From Aliarcobacter sp. (GTDB taxonomy: Bacteria > Campylobacterota > Campylobacteria > Campylobacterales > Arcobacteraceae), in contig JAQTXB010000007.1 of NCBI GenBank assembly GCA_028688995.1, positions 62,001 through 126,000 on the forward strand: a stretch of 64,000 nt of DNA, written 5' to 3'. Positions within the stretch are counted from its first letter, which is position 1, and each line of letters opens with the position of its first letter. A model generated the notes under the pieces. The model had not been told where the DNA came from and searched no databases. It worked only from the letters and a program-made list of their open reading frames with translations. Shown here one piece after another: positions 37,806-45,184 of this stretch. A program made the position numbers and the translations under genes.

Positions 37806-38387
37806 ATGATTGATAAAGATATTGTAAAATTACTTTCAGATTTGTCAGTAACAATGTTTAGTAAAAACTTTTTTGGTATTTATCATGGTGCAATTTCTGC
37901 GAAACTTGATCAACACAATTTTACAATCAATACAAGTGATGCTATTTTTGACAAAATGGATGAAAAATCACTCTGTACATTAAATATCAATAAACAAGAT
38001 TATAGATGGAATATTGCGAGTATTGAATCACATATACATGCAACAATTTATGCAAATATCCATGAAGCAAAATATATAGCTTTTGGAATGCCAATTTATA
38101 CGACAGCTTACACATTTGAACACGATAAAATTGTCTTTGAAGATTTTTTTGGGAAAGTAACTTTTGGAGAAATAAAAATATATAATCCAGGCGATTTCTC
38201 AACTTGGTATAAAAGAAATGCTTTAGAGATTACAAAATACTTAAAAGAATCTGAAAATAATATAATGGTAATCAAAGGAATTGGCACTTATGTCTATGAT
38301 AGAGATGTTCATGAACTTGTAAAAAAAATAGCTATTTTAGAAAATTCTTGTCGACTTTTGAGTATAAAAAGCTCTTTTGAATCGTAA
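37806..38387 (+). CDS. Class II aldolase/adducin-family protein
   Basis: 193 residues. The fold is suggested by GAISAKLDQHNFTINTSDA, IESHIHATIYANIHEAKYIA (first metal histidines), TFGEIKIYNPGDFSTW and IMVIKGIGTYVYDRD, which parallels the nGxhgxxxxG turn carrying the last metal ligand. Members cleave or epimerise sugar phosphates, but several zinc ligands look altered, so catalysis is uncertain. Divergent from rsmH, with no sugar genes nearby. Confidence 0.7.
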   Translation: MIDKDIVKLLSDLSVTMFSKNFFGIYHGAISAKLDQHNFTINTSDAIFDKMDEKSLCTLNINKQDYRWNIASIESHIHATIYANIHEAKYIAFGMPIYTTAYTFEHDKIVFEDFFGKVTFGEIKIYNPGDFSTWYKRNALEITKYLKESENNIMVIKGIGTYVYDRDVHELVKKIAILENSCRLLSIKSSFES

Positions 38388-38505
38388 AATCTAATTTTTG
38401 ATTATTTTTCTCCATAAATATTTACGAAATGCCCTAATTTTAGCTATTTCAAAGCTTAAATACTATAAAGTTTTCACAATTTAATTTTATACAAGGAGTT
38501 CATCC

Positions 38506-38784
38506 ATGAACAAAGCAGAATTTATTGACGCAGTAGCTGCAAAAGCTGGTTTATCTAAAAAAGATGCAAAAGGTGCAGTTGATGCTGTATTAGATACAAT
38601 TACAGAATCATTAGTAAAAAAAGAATCTGTAAGCTTTATTGGATTTGGAACATTTACAACTGCTGAAAGAGCAGCAAGAACAGCTAAAGTTCCAGGAACT
38701 GACAAAACTGTTAATGTTGCAGCTACAACTGTTGCTAAATTTAAAGTTGGAAAAGCTTTAAAAGAAGCTGTATCAGCTAAATAA
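38506..38784 (+). CDS. hup: DNA-binding protein HU
   Basis: Nucleoid protein of 92 residues: MNKAEFIDAVAAKAGLSKKD, VSFIGFGTFTTAERAAR and the arm/C-terminus KVPGTDKTVNVAATTVAKFK with KVGKALKEAV. Dimeric bending of DNA is established for the family. AAGGAG precedes the ATG; a strong terminator follows. Last clearly core gene before the accessory region. Confidence 0.96.
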   Translation: MNKAEFIDAVAAKAGLSKKDAKGAVDAVLDTITESLVKKESVSFIGFGTFTTAERAARTAKVPGTDKTVNVAATTVAKFKVGKALKEAVSAK

Positions 38785-38796
38785 TCTCGTTTTCAA

Positions 38797-38823
38797 AAGG
38801 AATTCATTAATAGTGAATTCCTT
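38797..38823 (+). terminator. Rho-independent terminator of hup
   Basis: AAGGAATTCA / TGAATTCCTT, 10-bp arms, 7-nt loop, then a T run. Confidence 0.85.
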
Positions 38824-38840
38824 TTTTTATTTTATATAAT

Positions 38841-38881
38841 GCCGCTATGGTGAAATGGTAGACACAAGGGATTCAAAATCG
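38841..38881 (+). pseudogene. Truncated tRNA-Leu (5' half only)
   Basis: The 5' half of a tRNA-Leu(CAA): acceptor strand GCCGCTA, D-arm GGTGAAATGGTAGACAC and anticodon loop TTCAAAA. After GATTCAAAATCG the sequence no longer pairs with the 5' anticodon stem and turns into AT-rich DNA. The final 12 bases recur in the intact tRNA-Leu 123 bp downstream, suggesting a recombination junction. Confidence 0.7.
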
Positions 38882-38898
38882 CAAGAGAAAATAATTTA

Positions 38899-38918
38899 AA
38901 AGCCTACAAATAGGCTTT
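38899..38918. terminator. Hairpin between the tRNA fragment and tRNA-Leu
   Basis: AAAGCCTA / TAGGCTTT, 8-bp arms, CAAA loop, then TAATTTGTTTT on the + strand. Confidence 0.5.
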
Positions 38919-38962
38919 AATTTGTTTTAGGTACGTAAAAAAGGTACACAATTTATATATAT

Positions 38963-39046
38963 GGCTCTGTGGCGGAATTGGTAGACGCGTACGATTCAAA
39001 ATCGTATTCCACTGGAGTGCCGGTTCGATCCCGGCCAGGGCTACCA
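38963..39046 (+). tRNA. tRNA-Leu (anticodon CAA)
   Basis: 84 bases with encoded CCA. Acceptor GGCTCTG pairs with CAGGGCT (two G-U pairs). The D-arm is GGCGGAATTGGTAGACGC, the anticodon stem TACGA/TCGTA encloses TTCAAAA, there is a long class II variable arm, and the T-arm is CCGG-TTCGATC-CCGG. Reads UUG codons. It marks the left end of the accessory region, a common integration target. Confidence 0.93.
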
Positions 39047-39053
39047 TAATTAA

Positions 39054-39239
39054 TTATGATAGATTATCCTCGATATAATTGAGTACATCATCTCTAAGTA
39101 TAAAATGTTTTATGCCTACTTTAAATGATCTCAACTTCTTAAGTTTAATTAGTTTTTTTGCAGTTGTTACTTTTATAAAACCTAATTCATCTAATTCTTT
39201 CAGTGAAAAAGAAATTCTTCTTGGTAATAATTCTTCCAT
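39054..39239 (-). CDS. Small excisionase/AlpA-like DNA-binding protein
   Basis: 61 residues, ending 8 bp from the tRNA-Leu. The segment ISFSLKELDELGFIKVTTAK followed by KKLRSFKVGIKHFILRDDVL resembles the MerR-like winged helix of Xis/AlpA excisionases. Such genes often sit at the tRNA end of integrated elements. Its ATG directly follows the ATPase gene on the same strand, so they form one operon. The assignment rests on size, fold impression and position. Confidence 0.55.
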   Translation of the reverse strand: MEELLPRRISFSLKELDELGFIKVTTAKKLIKLKKLRSFKVGIKHFILRDDVLNYIEDNLS

Positions 39240-39240
39240 T

Positions 39241-40158
39241 TTATACTCCTAATTTATCATTGTTTGGCACTTTTGCAAGTTTTTCAGTTTCTCTATAATA
39301 AAATTTTGCATTTTTTTCATTTGCTCTTTGTTCACAAAACCATTTACCATCTCTACTCCACTTATCTAGCCAGAATAATACTTTCTTTTCTCCAATTGAA
39401 TATTTTGAAAAAAAAGAAATTTGTTTTAAATATTTCATTATTTCACTTTGATTCATTTCTCCATCCAACAATAAATCTAGAATTATATTCACAAAAGTAA
39501 CTTCAGAATTACATATATTTGCCATCTTAAAATCAATTTCTTCAATAATTTTTCTATCATTTGTCCTATATGCTTTTGCTTCAATAGCATATCTACTAGC
39601 TTTTTTAGGTTTTAATAATATAGATGAATTAAAATCATTTCTTTCAATTAAATAAGTATAATCTGCATAATCTTCAATTTTTTGTGTATCAGCAAAAATT
39701 GAAGATTTATTTAGATGGTGAGCTATTATGACTGTTCCTCCATTATCTCGTAGTTGTTTTTCAAATTTATATAGTTTTTCAACATCAATAAAACCATTTT
39801 TTTTTGGAGTTATCAATGATAAAGAATCTTGTATAATTATATATCTTCTACTAGGATAGTCCAACTGGCTTTGAACAATTTCTTTTAATAAACATTGAGC
39901 AATATTACTTAAATTATTTTCTGCTTTCCCAGCATATTTAAATCTAGTTCCATATTTTTTCATTATCTCAGAAATTCTAAAATCATTAATCTTTTCTAAT
40001 GGCATATCTGCATCAATATATATTATATATGCACTATTAAAATTTTCAAGAATTTGTTCAGAATAATTAATTAGAAGTGAACTTTTACCACTTCCTGGTA
40101 AACCATATATTACCCCTATCGTTGCGCTAGGAATTACCCCTTGAATTAACCATTGCAT
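39241..40158 (-). CDS. RecA/RepA-like AAA ATPase of a mobile element
   Basis: 305 residues. The ATPase core (~1-200) has Walker A GLPGSGKSS at about residues 19-27, Walker B RYIIIQDSLSLI, and a sensor-like TVIIAHHLNKSS. This resembles RepA/AAA_25 ATPases of plasmids, phages and satellites, some of which act as replicative helicases. The C-terminal ~80 residues look like a winged helix (GEMNQSEIMKYLKQISFFSK). Second gene of the minus-strand module that runs toward the tRNA; likely replication or maintenance of the element. Confidence 0.7.
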   Translation of the reverse strand: MQWLIQGVIPSATIGVIYGLPGSGKSSLLINYSEQILENFNSAYIIYIDADMPLEKINDFRISEIMKKYGTRFKYAGKAENNLSNIAQCLLKEIVQSQLDYPSRRYIIIQDSLSLITPKKNGFIDVEKLYKFEKQLRDNGGTVIIAHHLNKSSIFADTQKIEDYADYTYLIERNDFNSSILLKPKKASRYAIEAKAYRTNDRKIIEEIDFKMANICNSEVTFVNIILDLLLDGEMNQSEIMKYLKQISFFSKYSIGEKKVLFWLDKWSRDGKWFCEQRANEKNAKFYYRETEKLAKVPNNDKLGV

Positions 40159-40185
40159 TTTAGGTACATTTTCTATTTCTTCAAT

Positions 40186-40401
40186 TTAATAGAAAAAATC
40201 ACTAAATTTTTCTTCAAAAGATTCTTTTGATTTAATTAAATTTTTTTCTAATTTAATTTTCTCATTTTGAAGTTCAATTAACTCATTTTCACTCAAAATA
40301 TAGCTTTTATTAGTTAATATGAAATTAATTTTTTCAATTAAATCAGGAATTTTTTCCTGATTTTTAATTTTATTTTCAATTTTTTTGATTAATTCTGACA
40401 T
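40186..40401 (-). CDS. Hypothetical coiled-coil protein (mobile module)
   Basis: 71 residues, lysine/glutamate-rich and helical (ELIKKIENKIKNQEKIPDLI). No family recognised. The start codon overlaps the preceding gene's stop by one base, showing translational coupling in the ATPase operon. Confidence 0.5.
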   Translation of the reverse strand: MSELIKKIENKIKNQEKIPDLIEKINFILTNKSYILSENELIELQNEKIKLEKNLIKSKESFEEKFSDFFY

Positions 40402-40931
40402 TAAGAAGCAACCTTAATTTTTTCATCAAATGTTAAATACAACTGATTATTAGATGCTTTGCTTAAATTTCTGAATTGTAAAAATAAATTTAATTCATGA
40501 ATATTAGAAAAATCGATATTTAATTTTTCTGCTATTTCTTCAATTTCAATAGATGTAATTTCAAAATTATTTGCTAATTTGACTATATTGTCAATTATTA
40601 TTTGAGGATTTGAGTTAGCTAACTTTCTCAAATCCAATAAAGTAGTGATATCTATCTCATAATTGTAATATATTTCATCAATTATCCAATTTTCAATATT
40701 TAAAATATTAGTTTTTCTGTCCTTATCAAATAAATTTCTAAGATTACTAACTAACCTCTCTTTAATTTTTTTATAAATTAATGAATTATCTTTAACTTCA
40801 AAAAAACATTTCTTATTTTTCTTAACATTTTTTTTCACTTGTATTGATGTAATTTCTTTAGATAAAGAGTAACATGACTCAAAATCTAAAGAGTTTAGAT
40901 AATTACCTGTATTATAAAAAAAGTTCTTCAA
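40401..40931 (-). CDS. Hypothetical protein (mobile module)
   Basis: Up to 176 residues, mostly helical, rich in Asn, Ile and Lys, without a recognised domain. The apparent start is TTG 40931, inside the 3' end of the 59-residue gene upstream; an internal start cannot be excluded. Part of the same minus-strand operon as the RecA-like ATPase. Confidence 0.5.
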   Translation of the reverse strand: MKNFFYNTGNYLNSLDFESCYSLSKEITSIQVKKNVKKNKKCFFEVKDNSLIYKKIKERLVSNLRNLFDKDRKTNILNIENWIIDEIYYNYEIDITTLLDLRKLANSNPQIIIDNIVKLANNFEITSIEIEEIAEKLNIDFSNIHELNLFLQFRNLSKASNNQLYLTFDEKIKVAS

Positions 40932-41091
40932 CTTCGTCTTTTACAAATACATAAGTGATTGAATCAACATTTGTTAATTCTTCTATCCAATCACTTTTTG
41001 TGAATGCATTAAATAGAAATGAAAATTGATTTTTATTTCTTTTTTTGCTATTATCGTTAGAAAAAGATTTTAATTGTGCATTTTTTTTCAT
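40912..41091 (-). CDS. Small hypothetical protein, 59 aa, first gene of the mobile-module operon
   Basis: Reading frame MKKNAQLKSFSNDNSKKRNK, then NQFSFLFNAFTKSDWIEELT and a tail VFVKDEVEELFL. AAGGATT lies 5 nt before the ATG. Overlaps the next gene by 20 bp. Basic N-terminus, acidic C-terminus; no family recognised. It faces the XRE repressor gene across the operator region, as an early gene of a phage-like element would. Confidence 0.55.
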   Translation of the reverse strand: MKKNAQLKSFSNDNSKKRNKNQFSFLFNAFTKSDWIEELTNVDSITYVFVKDEVEELFL

Positions 41092-41299
41092 TTTTAATCC
41101 TTTTTATTTTTGATTAGAGTGTAATTTAGAATTAAGTTTGCAGACCGTATTTATAAATTTCACTCTTTATTTATATTTTTACTACTTTTAATACTACATA
41201 TCACCCTCTCCAAACTAAATCTATAAACTATTATTGACTTTCTACTTTTTTAATCTCACTTTAATGTGAATTAATCGTAAAATCACTATAATTATTTAT

Positions 41300-41338
41300 T
41301 GAGTATATATTTCAAATAAATACTCATATGAGTATAAT
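41300..41338. promoter_or_regulatory. Palindromic operators and promoter of the XRE repressor
   Basis: A perfect 14-bp palindrome TACTCATATGAGTA (41321-41334) overlaps the -10 box TATAAT (41333-41338). A further half-site TGAGTA lies at 41300-41305, facing TACTCA. The layout fits a repressor that binds cooperatively and controls its own promoter and the divergent operon. Confidence 0.6.
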
Positions 41339-41373
41339 ATTATATAACGATTAATTTGTCAAGGGGTACAAAT

Positions 41374-42066
41374 ATGGATTTTGCAAATAAATTTGAATCA
41401 ATTCAAAAAAAATTAAATCTTTCACAAAAAGATTTATCAATTAAATTAGGATTATCAACAAACGCTATTTCACAATATATCACTGGAAAAAGGAAACCCG
41501 ATTACACAACCATACAAAAATTAATAAATTTAGGAGTTTCTCCATACTTTTTATTTTCTGATGGGAAAGAACCTTTTGATCCAAATTTTCAATTATTTGC
41601 AGAAGCAGTTAAATATATTAATAGTGAAAATGAAAAAGAATTAATAGAACCTATTAGTGAATTTGTAAATAAACATAAATTAATTAACTTAATCAAATCA
41701 AAAATTGAAAAACTAAAAGGGCAAAGTTTTTTTGAAAAAGTAATTGAAGAATTTTCGAATAAAGGTGAAAAAACTCTTAAGTTTTTATATTACTTTATTC
41801 TCTATATTGAAAGAACTCAAAAAAATTTTGATTTTTTAAATATTAAGAAATCATTCATTGATGAACTTGAAAAATTTGAACTTTCAAAAAAAGATAGAAT
41901 TATATCATTTGAATTAAAAGAAAATGATAGAAAAAGGTTAATTGAATGGATTGAAAATGAATTAGATGATTCTTCAATTTTTGAAATAATTTCAAACATT
42001 GAACAATTAAAAAAAATAATAAAAGAAGAATTAAATATTTTCAATAAATATTTAATTCAGCTTTAA
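41374..42066 (+). CDS. XRE-family HTH repressor of the mobile module
   Basis: About 230 residues. ATG 41374 has AAGGGG 7 nt upstream and is preferred to TTG 41356. The N-terminal HTH (~5-60) reads IQKKLNLSQKDLSIKLGLST, then NAISQYITGKRKPDYTTIQK. The rest is helical and charged with no peptidase (LexA/CI) catalytic dyad, so it is not an obvious self-cleaving repressor. It is divergent from the Xis/ATPase operon and preceded by palindromes. Confidence 0.75.
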   Translation: MDFANKFESIQKKLNLSQKDLSIKLGLSTNAISQYITGKRKPDYTTIQKLINLGVSPYFLFSDGKEPFDPNFQLFAEAVKYINSENEKELIEPISEFVNKHKLINLIKSKIEKLKGQSFFEKVIEEFSNKGEKTLKFLYYFILYIERTQKNFDFLNIKKSFIDELEKFELSKKDRIISFELKENDRKRLIEWIENELDDSSIFEIISNIEQLKKIIKEELNIFNKYLIQL

Positions 42067-42171
42067 ATATTTTACCTTACAACTGTTTCCTTTTCTACTC
42101 TTCGAAGGTTTTATATATCCCATTTCAGTAATTAGAAATAGCCGTACGTAATAAGCCCAAGTCCATAAGAG

Positions 42172-42199
42172 AAGTTAAGAGCTTTATAGCTTTTAACTT
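42172..42199 (+). terminator. Rho-independent terminator
   Basis: AAGTTAAGAGCT / AGCTTTTAACTT with one G-U pair, TTAT loop, and a T run. It ends the XRE gene transcript. The remainder of 42067-42306 shows no gene. Confidence 0.75.
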
Positions 42200-42306
42200 T
42201 TTTTATTTTTGTTGATTATTTGTTAATAGCATATTAATTTATTAAAAATTATTCTATTTAACAGTTTCACAGTTTTTAGAATCAAATCACTTATAATTTA
42301 AATATC

Positions 42307-42657
42307 TTATTTAGTAGTTAATTTATTTGTTATTTCTTCTGATATTTTTTTCATTTTTTCATCAAATTCTTTACCAAATATTTCATCTTTTATGTATGTT
42401 GGTTTTATATAACACTTCTTTTTAAACTCTTCCATATTGTATAAATAATTCAAATATATATCTATAGTTTCTACAGGTGTAGTACTTCGTTTCAAATGTC
42501 CTTTGAATTTCTCATTAAAATTTTCAATTTCTTCTTCATTATCATTGTCATAAATATAATCATCAATAAAAAATTGTCTAGCAAAATATTTTTGAGTCAT
42601 TCCAAGTTTTTTAATCCATTTTTTCAATTCTTTTATTTTTTCTTCTGTTTCATTCAT
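42307..42657 (-). CDS. Hypothetical HTH-like protein, 116 aa
   Basis: Helical, charged protein. The start WIKKLGMTQKYFARQFFIDD resembles an XRE-like helix-turn-helix whose loop is enlarged by an acidic insertion (YDNDNEEEIENFNEKF) before KGHLKRSTTPVETIDIYLNY. A regulator role is possible. It is divergent from the pair of tiny genes at 42741. Confidence 0.5.
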   Translation of the reverse strand: MNETEEKIKELKKWIKKLGMTQKYFARQFFIDDYIYDNDNEEEIENFNEKFKGHLKRSTTPVETIDIYLNYLYNMEEFKKKCYIKPTYIKDEIFGKEFDEKMKKISEEITNKLTTK

Positions 42658-42740
42658 ATCCGTGCCCCCTATTGTCCCCTACTACTATTTTATAATTTCA
42701 TTATCCTAATATTTAGGAAATATATTTAAAGGAACCTATT

Positions 42741-42890
42741 ATGGCAAAACAAACTCCGATGACAAAAGCTGCATCACAAAGAATCCAATCTGCAACAGCA
42801 AAACAAAATGGAGGTCAAACTCCAAAAGGTAGCTTTGGTGCAAAAGCACAAAGCATTACAGATAAAAATTTAACAAAAGGAGGAAAATAA
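42741..42890 (+). CDS. Tiny SMP-like protein, 49 aa
   Basis: Frame MAKQTPMTKAASQRIQSATA, then KQNGGQTPKGSFGAKAQS and a GGK end. The AASxRIQSAxAKxNGG...GSFxAxAQS pattern resembles the short SMP (seed-maturation-protein-type) domain found in bacteria. AAAGGAA precedes the ATG, and a TATAAT box (42691-42696) with a CCTAA/TTAGG inverted repeat just behind it (42705-42717) forms the promoter. Composition (no Cys, high Ala, Gln, Gly, Lys) suggests an intrinsically disordered protein. Confidence 0.6.
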   Translation: MAKQTPMTKAASQRIQSATAKQNGGQTPKGSFGAKAQSITDKNLTKGGK

Positions 42891-42891
42891 A

Positions 42892-42990
42892 ATGGCTAAA
42901 ACATCAAATTGTAAACCAAATATGCCAAGTACTACTGGTAGTGTATCAGGTAAAGGTCGTAGTAATTGTACTCCTTCTCAAGGGAAATAA
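42892..42990 (+). CDS. Tiny Cys-containing disordered protein, 32 aa
   Basis: Frame MAKTSNCKPNMPSTTGSVSG then KGRSNCTPSQGK, with a GGAGG Shine-Dalgarno inside the end of the upstream tiny gene, 1 bp away. The two are clearly a translational pair. Ser/Thr/Gly-rich with two Cys. No family recognised. A terminator follows. Confidence 0.5.
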   Translation: MAKTSNCKPNMPSTTGSVSGKGRSNCTPSQGK

Positions 42991-42993
42991 ACT

Positions 42994-43014
42994 AGATAGG
43001 CTTTTAGCCTATCT
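42994..43014. terminator. Bidirectional terminator
   Basis: AGATAGGCT / AGCCTATCT, 9-bp arms, TTT loop, between the tiny genes and a convergent gene. Confidence 0.7.
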
Positions 43015-43331
43015 TACATACATTCTTTTGCTTTAATCTCAAATATATTTAAAAACCTATTTTTATCCTCTCTAAATAGTTCGTAAGGATAGTTTATTTC
43101 TGTTTTTTCTAATGCACATATACATATTTTTCGTTTATCTTTATATACTCTTTCACTTATAGGCTCATCATAATTGTTTATGCATTTATCAATAATATTA
43201 TATTCAACATTTATAGGATATCTATCAGTTTGTAAATTATACTTTTCTATTAAATCATCAATATAATGTCCGGATAATCCACCAACTGTTAAAGCCATTA
43301 AAATTGATGCAACCTTTTTCTTATTGTCCAT
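43014..43331 (-). CDS. Hypothetical membrane-anchored/exported protein
   Basis: 105 residues from ATG 43331 (MDNKKKVASILMALTVGGLS), behind GGAG. A single hydrophobic segment at the N-terminus is followed by a polar domain with four Cys (DKCINN, KICICALEK, KECM), possibly disulfide-linked in the periplasm. Overlaps the 3' end of the upstream membrane-protein gene by 11 bp. No family recognised. Confidence 0.55.
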   Translation of the reverse strand: MDNKKKVASILMALTVGGLSGHYIDDLIEKYNLQTDRYPINVEYNIIDKCINNYDEPISERVYKDKRKICICALEKTEINYPYELFREDKNRFLNIFEIKAKECM

Positions 43332-43707
43332 TTTCACTCCATAAGTCATTCATTTTAAAAGCATACTTATATAAGGCAATATAAAAAGGTATACATATTA
43401 TAAAAAACCAAATATCTGCCTCCTGCCATTCTAATAATGAATAGCCAACTGTATCTATAATTGAAAGAATAAAAATAAAAATCCAGAAATCTTTATAAAA
43501 TATTTTTTTTCGATATACAAAACCATATAATCCAATAAAAGAAACTAAAAATAATACAAATTCAAAAATTTCATAAAAAACTTCAGATTTATATAATCCA
43601 TCAAATATCTCATTATTATCAAATAATAAAATATACGTATAAAATAAAGTTAAACCTAAAAATATATAAAAATATATTTTCCACCAAATACTACGTTTTT
43701 CAATCAA
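43321..43707 (-). CDS. Small multi-pass membrane protein (paralogue of 7261-7662)
   Basis: 128 residues, about four membrane helices, with the tail FYIALYKYAFKMNDLW shared with 7261-7662 and the same internal FVYRKKIFYKDFWIF loop. Overlaps the exported-protein gene downstream. The presence of one copy in core-like DNA and one in the island suggests duplication or transfer with the island. Confidence 0.55.
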   Translation of the reverse strand: MIEKRSIWWKIYFYIFLGLTLFYTYILLFDNNEIFDGLYKSEVFYEIFEFVLFLVSFIGLYGFVYRKKIFYKDFWIFIFILSIIDTVGYSLLEWQEADIWFFIICIPFYIALYKYAFKMNDLWSENGQ

Positions 43708-43708
43708 A

Positions 43709-45184
43709 TTATATTCCTTTCAATTTCTCTAAAATTTTAACCATAGCCAAAGTATCGAGTTTACAATACTCTAAAAGTGAGTTTTTAAGTTTTTGCTTTT
43801 CATCTTCTTCAAGAAAAGCTAATCTTGCAAAAGCATTCATAGCTTGGCTTCCATTTTGAACACCATCAAGTTCTCTATATGCTTTTTCAAACTCAGGAAC
43901 AAGTGCTGGTAAAACGTATTTAATAGAATAACTTCCATTCATGTGAGGGGTTACATACCATTTCTTTTGAAAAGGTACCATCAAATCTTGCATATTTTCA
44001 TTTATACTTAATAGATGTTCACTAAACTCTTCAAACAATGTCGCTAATCTTTTTATAACACCTTTTTCAAAACTCATGTTATAAGCTAATACAGTTACAT
44101 CTTTTGGGATGTCTTCACAAAGTCTAAGTGCAAGTTCATATCTACTATCTACACTATCTTGTGCTAAATACTCTTTATGTTCTAATCTTCCATCTTCATA
44201 CTCAATATGAAGTGAATATTGAAATGGTATTTGCTCAAATGGTTTTAAACCTTTGTATAAAGGTATTGCTTGTTGATATGTTTCAAAGTCTAAGTGATAT
44301 ATTGGGTAAGTTAGATTTTGTAAAAATGATTTAATATTTTCTATATCTATATATGTAATTTTTGATTTATAGTTTTCAACAGCTTGAGCTTGAATGGAAG
44401 TCATATCAAAATCATGTGAAACATCATCTATATTTATAATACCTCTACTATAAAGTTCAATTTGTTTTTTGCTTCCAAGATTGAAAATATTAAATATAGA
44501 ATAATCAGGTATTTGTCTCTGAACTTTCCAACAATAATTTTTTGCATCACATTCATAAGGACTATTACAATGTTTGCCTATATCAATATTTGGTTCATTT
44601 TCTCTATCTTCTAAATATGTTTCAAACTCTTTTAAAATATTTGGAATATTTGATTGCATTGATATAACTTCATTTGTAACATCAACTATTTTAAAAAGCT
44701 GATTTATATCTAAATCATCACCTCTTATATATTCATTGTTTATATGAATTACATTTGCACTTTTTATTTTGAAACCTAAGTTTTTAAGTACATAATACTG
44801 GATAGATACATCATGTAAATATATATCTTTAACTTCTGTTGAACTTTTAACTTCATAAATAGATACTTCACCATCATAAATAGTTAAAATATCCACCATA
44901 ACCAAAATACCAAAGAAGTTAAAAGTAGCTTCATAGATATTTTCCATTCCATCATCAAGCCACTGTTTTGTAGTAGCTATCATCTCACCATAGTTTTTTG
45001 AATAAGGTATTTCTTTTCCATTTGGGAAAAGTTGACAAGCAAAATCTCCAACTATATTTCCAGTATCAAATATAGCTTGAGCTGACTCATCAAGTGGTGT
45101 TAGTACACTTGGCTTATATTTTTTAAGCCAAAGTGCTTTGGGGCATTGTATGCCTTTTGTGTAGAGGGATTTAGAGAAGGTCAT
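43709..45184 (-). CDS. DUF2779 protein: Cas4-like iron-sulfur nuclease fused to DEDD-type exonuclease
   Basis: 491 residues. The N-terminal half looks like a RecB/Cas4-type nuclease: one Cys in GIQCPKALWLKKY, active-site-like VDILTIYDGEVSIYEVKSS (Asp and E-x-K), then a Cys triplet CNSPYECDAKNYC that with the first Cys could hold a 4Fe-4S cluster. The C-terminal DUF2779 half begins YHLDFETYQQAIP, a DEDD exonuclease motif I, with VLAYNMSFEKGVI as motif II and LLEYCKLDTLAMV as motif III. Function is uncharacterised; DNA processing or defence is likely. Its ATG shares one base with the stop of the upstream zinc-ribbon gene. Confidence 0.8.
   Translation of the reverse strand: MTFSKSLYTKGIQCPKALWLKKYKPSVLTPLDESAQAIFDTGNIVGDFACQLFPNGKEIPYSKNYGEMIATTKQWLDDGMENIYEATFNFFGILVMVDILTIYDGEVSIYEVKSSTEVKDIYLHDVSIQYYVLKNLGFKIKSANVIHINNEYIRGDDLDINQLFKIVDVTNEVISMQSNIPNILKEFETYLEDRENEPNIDIGKHCNSPYECDAKNYCWKVQRQIPDYSIFNIFNLGSKKQIELYSRGIINIDDVSHDFDMTSIQAQAVENYKSKITYIDIENIKSFLQNLTYPIYHLDFETYQQAIPLYKGLKPFEQIPFQYSLHIEYEDGRLEHKEYLAQDSVDSRYELALRLCEDIPKDVTVLAYNMSFEKGVIKRLATLFEEFSEHLLSINENMQDLMVPFQKKWYVTPHMNGSYSIKYVLPALVPEFEKAYRELDGVQNGSQAMNAFARLAFLEEDEKQKLKNSLLEYCKLDTLAMVKILEKLKGI

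Noticed and set aside
42121..42171. Small RNA or attachment site around CGTACG before the terminator
   Set aside because: Apart from the terminator itself no stable structure, repeat or tRNA-like segment is visible.
43709..45184. Cas4-like motifs as a sign of a CRISPR-Cas locus
   Set aside because: No array, Cas1, Cas2 or effector genes; the C-terminal half identifies it as a DUF2779 protein.
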